From Asticcacaulis aquaticus (GTDB lineage: Bacteria > Pseudomonadota > Alphaproteobacteria > Caulobacterales > Caulobacteraceae), in the NCBI RefSeq assembly GCF_028550415.1, contig NZ_JAQQKX010000009.1, forward strand, positions 1 through 64,000: DNA of 64,000 nucleotides, read 5' to 3'. Positions 8,238 to 16,427 of the stretch are shown here, in pieces. The notes beneath the pieces were generated by a model, which was not told where the DNA came from, ran no database searches, and worked only from the letters and a program-made list of their open reading frames with translations. Numbering within the stretch: position 1 is the first letter of the stretch; the number at the start of each line of letters is the position of its first letter. A program made the translations under genes and the position numbers.

Positions 8238-10007
8238 CTACTTCGTCAGGCGCGTCTTTTTGATCGCCTCGAACACGTCCTTGAGCGCCTGATTGAGCTG
8301 CCCCGCATTGGTCAGGTCGTAATAGTATTCAGGCTTGGAGGCACATGCCTTGAGCAGGGCCGAATTGCCTTCCATCACGCGGATGACGAAGACCGTGATG
8401 CCCTTGTCCTGCGCCGCCTGACAGGCCAGCTTGGTGCGGGCGTCGATCTGGGCCGACTGCGCCGAATTGGTGATCCAGCGGTTGCGGGTATTTTCGCCAT
8501 CTGTGACGACGATCATATATTTCAGCGTCACATCGTCCTTGAAGGCTACGCCACCGGTCATCGGTTCGCTGGGCGACAGGACCTCCATACCCCACTGCAC
8601 CCCGATGGTGATGTTGGTATAGGAATTGGCCCCGCCTTCCTTGAGCGCCTGCACATAGGTCCGCGCCCCGGCGATGTCGGTCGACAGCGGTCGCACCACG
8701 CCCAGGGTCGCGGTGACGCAGGGCCGCGCCGGATACAGCGAGGCCGTCGCCGCGCCGGGCGAATCCGCCGAGATGTCGTAGGGCTGGGTCCGGTCGATGA
8801 AACAGCCGGTCCAGGCCGCGCGGTTGGCCGGGACGGCGGGCATGTAGATGGTGCGCGGCTTGCCATTGGTCGTGGTGGTCGTCGTCGAGGACGGCTTGCC
8901 GTCGTAGCCGTTGCTATAGCTGGCCGGATAGGTCAGGACGCTGGACGCGGCACTGGTATAGCCCGCCGGGGCGGTGCTGTAGTCGGTGAGGTTCGACTTG
9001 ACGGTCGTCGTGCCGCTTTCGCCGTTATAGGTCGTCGTCGTCACGTTACGCGTACCGCCGGACGTCGTGCTGCAGGCCCCGGTTTCGGCGTTGCAGCTTG
9101 TCCCGCCCGAATAGTCCTGGGTCGTGGTGGTGGTATAGGTGCCTTCGGAATAGGTGCGGATCGTGTAGTTCGACCCCACCTGCTCATAGGCATACACCTT
9201 GACGTCGTAATAGGTCTTACCGCCGCTGGTCGAGGTCTTGTAATAGAGTTTCAGCGTCGACCGGCAGGCTTCGATATTGACGGCCCCGGTGCACACCTTG
9301 TCCGCCGCGTCGATCATGATCGAGCAATAGCTGCCGCTCAGGCCGGAACAGGATTGCGAGCTGGACGCCTGCCCCCAGTCGACCCAGTTATAGGACGTGC
9401 CCGGCGTCACGCGGACCTGCGTGTCGAACGGCACCATGCCGACCTTGGTTTCGGAGACATTGACCCCGCCTTCGAGCAGACCGGCCAGCACGGCGTCGAC
9501 CGACGAGCGCAGATTGACCATCCGCGAATCCTTGGCCATCGAGCCGGTGGAATCGAGCACGAAGACGATCTCGGATTTGCGCATCTGCGCCTTGGCTTCG
9601 GCGACGATCTTGAGATTGAAGGTGCTCAGGCCGATCAGGCCCAGAAACAGGTTCTTGTTTGTCGCCTCGACATTGTAGGTCAAGCTGGTATTGGCGCCTT
9701 CGGTGACCCGCACCAGATTGCGCGACACGAAGCTCAGGCCCGACCGGTTCATGCCGGTGGCGTTCAGATTGGCGTCGAAGGCCTGATCGGCGGCGGTCTG
9801 CTGCGCCGCAGTGGTCGTTCCGCGCGCCATGGTCGCCGCGCGCAGCACCGCCGCGTCGGAGGCATCCTGAATCTTGGTCCGCATATTGACGGCGCGCGTG
9901 ACGTCGATGCCGCCACCGACGGCCGCCAACAGCGCAAAGGCCGTCAGGCCGAAGATCATGGCGGTATTGCCACCACGGTCGCTACGAAAAGCCTTCAATA
10001 TACCCAT
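8238..10007 (-). CDS. TadG-like protein with von Willebrand factor A domain (1)
   Basis: A 589-residue protein. The N terminus 'DRGGNTAMIFGLTAFALLAAVGGGIDVTRA' is the TadE/TadG (RGG-N-x-A-x-I-F/FA) membrane anchor, followed by a helical 'QDASDAAVLRAA' segment typical of Flp-pilus-associated Tad proteins. A von Willebrand A domain starts near residue 150 with the metal-site motif 'VLDSTGSMAKDSRM' and ends with 'ALKDVFEAIKK'. A Thr/Ser/Tyr/Gly-rich stretch of about 120 residues (about 275-390) interrupts the domain; the neighbouring paralogue lacks most of it. It is probably anchored in the inner membrane with the A domain outside. No other tad genes are in the window. Confidence 0.82.
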   Translation of the reverse strand: MGILKAFRSDRGGNTAMIFGLTAFALLAAVGGGIDVTRAVNMRTKIQDASDAAVLRAATMARGTTTAAQQTAADQAFDANLNATGMNRSGLSFVSRNLVRVTEGANTSLTYNVEATNKNLFLGLIGLSTFNLKIVAEAKAQMRKSEIVFVLDSTGSMAKDSRMVNLRSSVDAVLAGLLEGGVNVSETKVGMVPFDTQVRVTPGTSYNWVDWGQASSSQSCSGLSGSYCSIMIDAADKVCTGAVNIEACRSTLKLYYKTSTSGGKTYYDVKVYAYEQVGSNYTIRTYSEGTYTTTTTQDYSGGTSCNAETGACSTTSGGTRNVTTTTYNGESGTTTVKSNLTDYSTAPAGYTSAASSVLTYPASYSNGYDGKPSSTTTTTTNGKPRTIYMPAVPANRAAWTGCFIDRTQPYDISADSPGAATASLYPARPCVTATLGVVRPLSTDIAGARTYVQALKEGGANSYTNITIGVQWGMEVLSPSEPMTGGVAFKDDVTLKYMIVVTDGENTRNRWITNSAQSAQIDARTKLACQAAQDKGITVFVIRVMEGNSALLKACASKPEYYYDLTNAGQLNQALKDVFEAIKKTRLTK

Positions 10008-10135
10008 GTCGCGGTGCAGCCTCTTTCGACGGTTCTTCAGGGTGCGCTAAAAAACGACCCTGCCCCCCGACAAGGGGACAGGGTTCGAGGCTAACGCGAA
10101 AACCTTAAAATTCCGGCAAATGCGAAACCGATGGA

Positions 10136-11536
10136 TTATTGAGTCAGGCGCGTACTCTTGATCGAGTTGAACACGTCGCTCAGAGCGCTGTTCAGGTCGC
10201 TGGTGCTCTTGAGGTCGTAATAGTAGGCCGTCTTGCTGGCGCAGTTCTTGAGCAGGGTCGAATCCCCCTGAAGAACTCTAACTACATAAACCGTGATTTC
10301 CAGATCCTTGGCACGCTGACAGGCCAAGGCCGTACGAGCATTGATATAGGAGTTATAATTTTCACCTACATACCAGCGGTTAGCCGAATTTTCTCCATCG
10401 GTTACGATGATCATGTATTTCAAGACTTCTGTGTCTTTGAACGCGACGCCGCCTGTGTACGGTGCCGACGGCGAAAGGGTTTCAAGCCCCCACTGGACAC
10501 CGATGGTGATATTTGTACCACCCGACGACTTCATGTTCTGTACATGCGCGCGCGCCGCAGCGATATCTGTACTCATCTCCCGAACCAGCGACAGATCGCT
10601 GCTATCTTGCAGATTCCCGGTGCAGGGGCGAGCTGGATACAAGGCCGTCGTGCCCGAAGGGGCGGTTTCATTCACATCATAGGCCTGATCACGGTCAATC
10701 AGACACCCTTCCCATTTCGACTTAGCGTCGGCGATGGCCGGCATGGTGATTGTCTTATTGTTCCCGTTCGGGTTTTTAAGCGTAAGGCTGTAGGCCGCGC
10801 GCGCACCGTAACCATTGGCATAAGTAACGCTATATGTTGTGTTCGAGCAACTTGAATTATTACACTGGATATTAGTATAAGCTGCCTGACCATAGTCAAC
10901 CCAAGCATAGCTTGTTGATGGTGTCACCTTTATTCGACTATCGAAGGGAACCACCGAGACCTTTGTTTCCGATTTATTTACGCCATTGGTCAACAAATCC
11001 GCCAAAACACTATCGACGGATGACTTGAGGTTGGTCAGGCGAGAGGGGTCATTGCCCATCGAGCCGGAATCGTCCAGCACCAGCGCGATTTCGGCCTTGC
11101 GCATGATGGTCTGGGCCTTGGCCACGGCGCTGATCTTGAGGTTCGACATATTGACCAGGCCGAGGAACATGGTCTTGACCGAGGCCGAGGCCGTATAGGT
11201 CGCCGTCATCATATTGCCGGACGTCGTCAGGGCCAGCGATCCGGTCGCCCCGGTCAGGTCGGTGCCGACCAGATTCTGCGCAAAGACGGTATTGGCGGCG
11301 GTCTGGGCCGTCGTCAGCCCTTGCTTCGACAGCAGCGCACCGCGCAGCACGGCGGCGTCAGCGGCGTCCTGAAGATTTGATCGCTGCGACTCTGCCCGTG
11401 AAAAGTCGATGCCCGCCCCGGCCGCCGACACAAGCGTCAGGGCCGACAGACCGAAGATCATGGTCGTATTGCCACGACGGTCCCGCCAGAGCGCCTTCAC
11501 GGCCTGTGCCAATTTCGTCATCAAAGGCTTGTTCAT
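10136..11536 (-). CDS. TadG-like protein with von Willebrand factor A domain (2)
   Basis: About 466 residues and paralogous to the preceding gene. It has the anchor 'DRRGNTTMIFGLSALTLVSAAGAGIDFSRAES', the 'QDAADAAVLRGA' helix, and a von Willebrand A domain with a complete metal-site motif 'LVLDDSGSMG'. It shares the C terminus 'SDVFNSIKSTRLTQ' with its neighbour. The start at 11536 (MNKPLM) is preferred; an in-frame ATG at 11566 would add ten residues. The central part (about 10260-10990) has visibly lower GC and more A/T-ending codons than both ends, as if it had a different history. The two genes are tandem, 128 bases apart, and may have arisen by duplication. Confidence 0.82.
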   Translation of the reverse strand: MNKPLMTKLAQAVKALWRDRRGNTTMIFGLSALTLVSAAGAGIDFSRAESQRSNLQDAADAAVLRGALLSKQGLTTAQTAANTVFAQNLVGTDLTGATGSLALTTSGNMMTATYTASASVKTMFLGLVNMSNLKISAVAKAQTIMRKAEIALVLDDSGSMGNDPSRLTNLKSSVDSVLADLLTNGVNKSETKVSVVPFDSRIKVTPSTSYAWVDYGQAAYTNIQCNNSSCSNTTYSVTYANGYGARAAYSLTLKNPNGNNKTITMPAIADAKSKWEGCLIDRDQAYDVNETAPSGTTALYPARPCTGNLQDSSDLSLVREMSTDIAAARAHVQNMKSSGGTNITIGVQWGLETLSPSAPYTGGVAFKDTEVLKYMIIVTDGENSANRWYVGENYNSYINARTALACQRAKDLEITVYVVRVLQGDSTLLKNCASKTAYYYDLKSTSDLNSALSDVFNSIKSTRLTQ

Positions 11537-11729
11537 ATGTTCAGACACCCGACCCGACACACCCAATACGCAGCGTTCACGCGAGAAAATTTACTGAACA
11601 ATGCTTAATAAGAGGCGAAGGAAAAAAGGTCTTATCGTGTCCAAATGACGTATTTTTGAATATATTTTTAATCAATACGGCACATATGATTTACAACATT
11701 CAAAAAAACAAGATTAATTCTCGTTTACT

Positions 11730-12617
11730 TTAACGACCACTTACCGTGAGCCCCAGCGCCGCGCAAAGCGCCTGTATGTCGTCGTTCAGCGGTGCCTCCA
11801 GAGTCTTGCGGCCGCCGTCGGGATGCGGAAATTCGATGGCGCGGGCGTGCAGCATCAGGCGTGGCACCCGTGTCCCGTCCAGACTCAAAGCCCCGCCATA
11901 GCGCACGTCCCCGGCGATCGGCGCGCCCAGATGCGCCAGATGGACCCTGATCTGGTGCATCCGTCCCGTAAACGGCTCGCACAGAACCAGCGCCGAGGTG
12001 TCGGTGCGGTCCAGCACGCGGTACGTCGTCTTCGCCGTCTGGGCGTCCGGATGATCGGCGTCGCAGACCCGTGAATAGGCCTCCTTGCCGATTTCCTCGC
12101 GGCGCAACGGTACGTCGATGACGCCGGAATCGGCCAGCTTATGCGGATTGCCAACGACGCACAGATAGGTCTTGTGCACGTCGCGACCGGCGATAGCCTT
12201 GCCCATGAAGGCCGCGCCCGGCTTGGTTTTCGCCGCCAGAATGATGCCCGAGGTATCGCGGTCCAGCCGGTGCAGCAGGCGCGGCTTCTTGCCGTTCGAC
12301 CTGGCGAAGGCCCACAGCAGGTCGTCGAGATTGTGAAAATCGCCGCGCCCGCCCTGCGACGACAGGTTGGACGGCTTGTTGAAGCCCATGATCGCCGCGT
12401 CCTCATAGACCAGCATCGATTTCACCCACTCGATGGCCTCCTGAGGCAGGGTGATCGGACGGTCGATGGCCTTGGGGTGTTTCGGCACCTGTTTTGGGCG
12501 GCCGCCATTGGCCTCGCGACGCGCTACGGCTTCGGCGTGCTGCGGCGAATTACGCGACGCCTTCTTGCGGTTGAACTTGGCGATGCTCTTTTCGGTAAAG
12601 GTCTTGCGCGGGGTCAT
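11730..12617 (-). CDS. RluA-family rRNA pseudouridine synthase
   Basis: A 295-residue pseudouridine synthase. The catalytic aspartate lies in 'LLHRLDRDTSGIILAAKT', and the fold motifs 'CEPFTGRMHQIRVHLAHLGAPIAGDVRYGG' and 'RLMLHARAIEFPHP' are present. RluA-type enzymes modify uridines in 23S rRNA or tRNA. The first 60 residues are basic, without an S4 domain, which points to the RluC/RluD-like group lacking the RNA-binding module or to a divergent one; I do not assign a specific member. The start at 12617 is the only ATG before the conserved region in good context. Confidence 0.9.
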   Translation of the reverse strand: MTPRKTFTEKSIAKFNRKKASRNSPQHAEAVARREANGGRPKQVPKHPKAIDRPITLPQEAIEWVKSMLVYEDAAIMGFNKPSNLSSQGGRGDFHNLDDLLWAFARSNGKKPRLLHRLDRDTSGIILAAKTKPGAAFMGKAIAGRDVHKTYLCVVGNPHKLADSGVIDVPLRREEIGKEAYSRVCDADHPDAQTAKTTYRVLDRTDTSALVLCEPFTGRMHQIRVHLAHLGAPIAGDVRYGGALSLDGTRVPRLMLHARAIEFPHPDGGRKTLEAPLNDDIQALCAALGLTVSGR

Positions 12618-12656
12618 GCGCGGGCTTTAGCGCATTATGGACATATTGCCCAGACC

Positions 12657-13127
12657 TCAGTCGAAAACCTCGCTGACGGTCTCTTCGGGTTGAGATGGCG
12701 TCGCCCACATGAAGATCAGAGGAATGACACCCAGACCGAAACTCAGCAAAACCCACCAGCCGGAGCGGTTTATATCGTGCAGTCGCCGTACAGCGACCGA
12801 TAGCAAGGGGATCACAAACGGATAGGATAAATATACCGGCCACGAAATGTTCGTTAGGGCACCGATACCCGTCAGACCGATATTCAGCCCCGCATAAAAC
12901 AGATAGAACCACCAGAACTCGGACCGTGAGGCGCGGCCATAAAAGATGGCGTACTTTTTCAGGCAGACACGGATCGCGTCACTAAATTGAAGCGGCGACG
13001 GCATATAAGGCGTGTAGCGATTGGCACCGAGAGGCCGTTTGATTAACAATGGCAGGAAGGCCGGCAGAACCATAGTGGCCATTGGCACAAGCTGAAGCAG
13101 GGCAGTCACAAGGTTCGATTCAGGCAC
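12657..13127 (-). CDS. DUF805 family membrane protein
   Basis: 156 residues. After an N-terminal hydrophobic segment (about 10-30) and 'GANRY', the DUF805 domain begins ('CLKKYAIFYGRASRSEFWWFYLF') with the signature 'RLHDINRSGWW' and two more helices. It starts with GTG at 13127, overlapping the stop of the upstream gene as TAGTG and preceded by GGGGGGAA, so it is translationally coupled. A shorter start at 13004 (MPSPLQF) has no ribosome binding site. It ends the three-gene operon 13746-12657. Confidence 0.8.
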   Translation of the reverse strand: MPESNLVTALLQLVPMATMVLPAFLPLLIKRPLGANRYTPYMPSPLQFSDAIRVCLKKYAIFYGRASRSEFWWFYLFYAGLNIGLTGIGALTNISWPVYLSYPFVIPLLSVAVRRLHDINRSGWWVLLSFGLGVIPLIFMWATPSQPEETVSEVFD

Positions 13128-13372
13128 TATTCCCCCCGTTTACCCGATTTACTAAACGACCCGATCAGCGCCGACAGCACGATGATCGCGCCGATCAGAA
13201 ACGCGGCCCAGATCACCAGATCCTGAATGCCGACCGTCAGATTCATCCCTCGCAAAAGCTTTACCAGAAGGCTCGGTTCATAGAGGGTCAGCAGAACGCC
13301 GACGGCAAATATCCCCGCCAGCGTCCACAGCAGACCCTTAAAAAAGCTTTGCACAATCTTAGGCACAATCAT
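13127..13372 (-). CDS. Small two-helix membrane protein, unknown
   Basis: About 81 residues with two hydrophobic segments ('GLLWTLAGIFAVGVLLTLY' and 'LVIWAAFLIGAIIVLSAL') and a basic tail. I do not recognise a family. The ATG at 13372 overlaps the upstream stop as ATGA and the downstream gene begins on its own stop codon, so all three genes are coupled. An in-frame ATG at 13411 would overlap the upstream gene by 43 bases and is less likely. Confidence 0.65.
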   Translation of the reverse strand: MIVPKIVQSFFKGLLWTLAGIFAVGVLLTLYEPSLLVKLLRGMNLTVGIQDLVIWAAFLIGAIIVLSALIGSFSKSGKRGE

Positions 13373-13746
13373 ACCCCAGCCTGCGGACGAGCGCTTTTGC
13401 CCGAATGACAACGGGCATAGTTGTCATCCCACCCTTTCAATGCGCCTCTGGCCATTTCAGGCGGCATGGTCGTGTATTCACTATCGTTGCGAAGATGCGA
13501 CCCGGTTGCGCGCGTCCAAAGAAACTTCTGAAATTCACCCCCCGCTCGCGCATATTCACCACAGACCATGCCCTTCCCCGATCGCAAATCCCGAAAGCGG
13601 AGTTGCCCCTCAGCCGCTACACGCCTCGATACCGCATCGCGGGCCGCGTTCTGATCAACGACGTTCATAAGACCGAATCCATCGAAGTACGAGAAAGCTG
13701 AAATGGCGGCGGCCGTCAGCACGCACCCCACGATAAAATTTCGCAT
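13369..13746 (-). CDS. Small secreted or membrane-anchored protein, unknown
   Basis: 125 residues. A hydrophobic N terminus ('MRNFIVGCVLTAAAISAFSYF') could be a signal anchor. The rest is soluble, with cysteines in 'MVCGEYA' and 'YARCHSG', and 'FQKFLWTRATGS'; the two cysteines could form a disulfide in the periplasm. The start at 13746 follows GAGGGGCGGTG, which decides it over the long upstream extension. First gene of the coupled small operon; only 22 bases separate it from the stop of rarA. Confidence 0.65.
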   Translation of the reverse strand: MRNFIVGCVLTAAAISAFSYFDGFGLMNVVDQNAARDAVSRRVAAEGQLRFRDLRSGKGMVCGEYARAGGEFQKFLWTRATGSHLRNDSEYTTMPPEMARGALKGWDDNYARCHSGKSARPQAGV

Positions 13747-13768
13747 CACCGCCCCTCTTTCGTCATAA

Positions 13769-15124
13769 CTATTCCCCCCGCTGACGTTGCTTTGTGTCCC
13801 GCAGTTGCGCCCAATAGTCCAGGCGTTGCTTCGTCTTGCCCTCGTGGCCTTCGCCCTTGGGGTCGTAGAAGGTCGGGCGTTGCATCCCATCGGGGAAATA
13901 GTTCTGACCCGAAAAGCCGTCCGGATCATCAGGGTCGTAGATATAGCCCTCGCCGTAACCCAGTTGCTTCATCAGCCTGGTCGGCGCGTTACGGATGACC
14001 TCGGGCGGGTCGAGGGTGGCCGTGTCCTTCGCCGTCTTCATCGCTGCCTTGAACGCCGTATAGACCGCGTTCGATTTCGGGGCCGAGGCCATGTGGACCA
14101 GCGCCTGAGCGATGGCCAGTTCACCTTCGGGCGAGCCCAGAACCTCATAGGTTTCGCGCGCGGCATTGGTCATCAGCAGCGACATGGGATCGGCATTGCC
14201 GATGTCCTCAGAGGCCATGCGCTGCATCCGGCGGACGATATACAGCGGGTCTTCGCCGCCCTGAAGCATCCGCGCGAACCAGTAGAGCGCCGCATCGGGA
14301 TCGGAACCGCGCACCGACTTATGCAGGGCCGAAATCAGGTTGTAGTGGCCTTCGCGGTCCTTGTCGTAGTTGGGACGGCGCTTTTGCAGGTTCTGCAACA
14401 GAGCTTCGGCATTGAGGGGCGCCTCAAACCCCATCGAGTCGAGCGATTCGATCAAGGTCAGCAGGTAACGCCCGTCACCGTCGGCCAGCCCTTTCAGGGT
14501 TTCGCGCGCCTCCGCATCAAGCGGCAGCGGGCGTTCCAGATGCGCCTCGGCGCGCTTCATGAGCTTTTCCATCGCCTCGTCATCGAGGCGTTTCAGCACG
14601 AAGACCTGACAGCGCGACAGAAGCGCCCCGTTCAGTTCGAAGGACGGGTTTTCGGTCGTCGCCCCGATCAGGGTCACCACGCCTGCCTCGACATAGGGCA
14701 GGAAACTGTCCTGCTGGGCGCGGTTGAAGCGGTGGATTTCGTCGACGAACAGGACCGAGCGCACGCCCTGATTGCGGCGCAACTGCGCGTGTTCAAAGGC
14801 CTTTTTCAGATCGGCAACACCGGAAAAGACGGCGGATATCTGCTGGAACTCATAGCCGACGGAGGTGGCCAGCAACCGCGCGATGGTCGTCTTGCCGACC
14901 CCCGGCGGGCCCCACAGGATCAGCGACGGCAGAAACCCGCGCCCAACCGCCCGCGCGATGGCGCCGCCTGAGCCCAGCAGATGGTCCTGACCGACGACCT
15001 CGCTCAGCGACTGCGGCCGTAACCGGTCAGCCAGAGGTTTGAACCCTTCCGGGGCGGCGGTGAGCGTTGGCGCTTGCGGGGTCAGACCGGCGGCCTGAAA
15101 CAGGTCATTGGAGGCAGAAGACAT
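13769..15124 (-). CDS. rarA: Replication-associated recombination protein A (RarA/MgsA)
   Basis: 451 residues of the RarA/Mgs1/WRNIP1 AAA+ family, related to clamp-loader subunits and acting at stalled forks. Walker A is 'LWGPPGVGKTTIARLLA', Walker B 'LFVDEIHRFNRAQQD', sensor 1 'LIGATTENPSFELN'. The C-terminal tetramerisation region includes 'DREGHYNLISALHKSVRGSDPDAALYWFARML' and 'YIYDPDDPDGFSGQNYFPDG'. I place the start at 15124 (MSSASNDLFQAAG); the extra 18 residues upstream are unlike the family. Confidence 0.95.
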   Translation of the reverse strand: MSSASNDLFQAAGLTPQAPTLTAAPEGFKPLADRLRPQSLSEVVGQDHLLGSGGAIARAVGRGFLPSLILWGPPGVGKTTIARLLATSVGYEFQQISAVFSGVADLKKAFEHAQLRRNQGVRSVLFVDEIHRFNRAQQDSFLPYVEAGVVTLIGATTENPSFELNGALLSRCQVFVLKRLDDEAMEKLMKRAEAHLERPLPLDAEARETLKGLADGDGRYLLTLIESLDSMGFEAPLNAEALLQNLQKRRPNYDKDREGHYNLISALHKSVRGSDPDAALYWFARMLQGGEDPLYIVRRMQRMASEDIGNADPMSLLMTNAARETYEVLGSPEGELAIAQALVHMASAPKSNAVYTAFKAAMKTAKDTATLDPPEVIRNAPTRLMKQLGYGEGYIYDPDDPDGFSGQNYFPDGMQRPTFYDPKGEGHEGKTKQRLDYWAQLRDTKQRQRGE

Positions 15125-15215
15125 GCGAACAGGTATAGAACAAAGCCGCTCTGTGCGAAACAGGAAATGACATGGCACGTCGCACGGCGTAGACTAGGCT
15201 CACACGGGGGTGGTC

Positions 15216-15509
15216 ATGTCGCAAAAACGCGCCGTCTGGTTCCGGCCTATCCGGTTTTATTCAAGTTACTGGTGGGTACGTACCTTTATCAAAAAGCCGG
15301 TCGAACCTGACGAACTGTTCCTGTTTCCGTGCACCTGGCAAGGCGCACTGATCTATTTGTTTGCAGGGGGACTGGCCTATGGAACGGCGCGGCTGGCCTT
15401 GTATCTTTATACGATAAAGCCTGAATATGGTTGGGCGGGATGGGGTGGTTTCGCTCTGGTTTGTCTCGCGACAATGATGGTCGCCACCCATTTTTCCGAT
15501 AGACGCTAA
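15216..15509 (+). CDS. Small two-helix membrane protein, unknown
   Basis: About 97 residues with a basic, aromatic N terminus ('RAVWFRPIRFYSSYWWVRTFIKKP') and two hydrophobic stretches. No family recognised. ATG at 15216 or GTG at 15210, both behind GGGGGTGG. It is divergent from rarA and its end overlaps the convergent gene at 15506 by four bases. Confidence 0.6.
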   Translation: MSQKRAVWFRPIRFYSSYWWVRTFIKKPVEPDELFLFPCTWQGALIYLFAGGLAYGTARLALYLYTIKPEYGWAGWGGFALVCLATMMVATHFSDRR

Positions 15510-15895
15510 CCCGTCCTCACATAGGGTGTTCCATCCGGCCATTTGCCCGTGCGGGCCGCGCGCTGTTCGCGTAAGGCGGCCTGTTTGTCGGACCAGCCCT
15601 TTTGCCATGCAGGTGGATCTTTGTCGGATGGGGTTTGCGGCTCCGCCGACACCTCGCCACTGCGTAGGGAGGAGGGAGTGATATCGACAGGCATCGGCGT
15701 CTTGTCCGTGGATTTCGTCTTCGTCAGCGGCGTGTGCAACTGCCGGATCAGGCGCGTCGCCACGCACAGGGCGCTGAGAACGGCGACGACCTCTTTCAGG
15801 GTCGAGGGTGTGGCGCGCTCGATCTCGGCGAGCATACGCTGGGCCTGAACCATCAGGCGGTCGTGCAAGGGGGCATAGGTACGGTCATGCCCCAT
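15506..15895 (-). CDS. Conserved-looking hypothetical protein
   Basis: 129 residues, soluble. An N-terminal helical region ('LHDRLMVQAQRMLAEIERATPSTLKEVVAVLSALCVATRLIRQL' type pattern) resembles small alphaproteobacterial proteins of unknown role. A Pro/Ser/Thr-rich middle and a C-terminal 'AWQKGWSDKQAALREQRAARTGKWPDGT' follow. An in-frame GTG at 15904 is an alternative start; neither has a clear ribosome binding site. Function unknown. Confidence 0.6.
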   Translation of the reverse strand: MGHDRTYAPLHDRLMVQAQRMLAEIERATPSTLKEVVAVLSALCVATRLIRQLHTPLTKTKSTDKTPMPVDITPSSLRSGEVSAEPQTPSDKDPPAWQKGWSDKQAALREQRAARTGKWPDGTPYVRTG

Positions 15896-15937
15896 GATGC
15901 GCACGGTTCGAAACGATGGGGATATATAGGCCTGTGA

Positions 15938-15995
15938 CGCCCCCTCACCCTCGCCGGGCCGCGCCTAACCCTCTCCCCACGGGAAGAGGGGATAA
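15938..15995. repeat. Short CCCTCTCCCC-type hairpin repeat
   Basis: The segment contains CCCTCACCC and CCCTCTCCCCACGGGAAGAG, able to form a small hairpin directly after the stop of the gene at 15997. It resembles the ends of repeat family B and may serve as its terminator, but lacks a clean T run. Confidence 0.35.
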
Positions 15996-15996
15996 G

Positions 15997-16311
15997 TCAG
16001 AGGCTCTCGAAATCCTCGCTCAGGCGCAGGTGCTCCATGATCGTCTCGCGCGCCTCGTCGTCGATCACCGACAGGTCGAGTACGGCGTCGCCGTTTTCCA
16101 GCACTTTCAAGGGGATAATCTCACCCAAAAAGCTGAAACGCGACACCTTGGGCCCGAACAGGCGCTCGCGACGCGCCTCTATGTGCACGTCCAGAGCCCG
16201 CGACAGCGCGGCCTCGACCGGTTTCAGCGAAATGACGGTCTGCCCCTTTTCACGGGGAAACCGGATCACGCCGAAATCCCGGCGATCCAACTCGTAGCGC
16301 ACACGCGACAT
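15997..16311 (-). CDS. Hypothetical protein, alpha/beta pattern
   Basis: 104 residues starting MSRVRYELDRRDFGVIRFPREKG. No membrane segment; the alternating strands and a C-terminal helix 'DDEARETIMEHLRLSEDFESL' suggest a small alpha/beta domain. I do not recognise the family. An ATG at 16338 would add nine residues. Downstream of the HNH gene on the same strand but separated from it by a palindromic repeat. Confidence 0.55.
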   Translation of the reverse strand: MSRVRYELDRRDFGVIRFPREKGQTVISLKPVEAALSRALDVHIEARRERLFGPKVSRFSFLGEIIPLKVLENGDAVLDLSVIDDEARETIMEHLRLSEDFESL

Positions 16312-16355
16312 GCTCAAACAGGCCCGAAAAATACCCATCTACGACATTGAAGTGG

Positions 16356-16427
16356 TCGCGCATCTGATTCCGAAAACCGCCTGACACCTGACATAAGGTA
16401 ACTGGGCACTTTTCGGGATGCGCTTAG
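16356..16427 (-). repeat. Palindromic element, family A, copy 1 (long loop)
   Basis: On the minus strand: AGCGCATCCCGAAAAGTG, a loop of about 33 bases, then GCGGTTTTCGGAATCAGATGCGC. The outer arms GCGCATC/GATGCGC and inner arms CCGAAAA/TTTTCGG pair. Other copies have a loop of about 11 bases, so this one is expanded. Its first bases supply the TAA stop of the HNH gene. Confidence 0.8.

Noticed and set aside
13787-14971. A 394-codon plus-strand frame opposite rarA
   Set aside because: RarA has intact Walker A, Walker B and C-terminal motifs; the opposite frame is a shadow.
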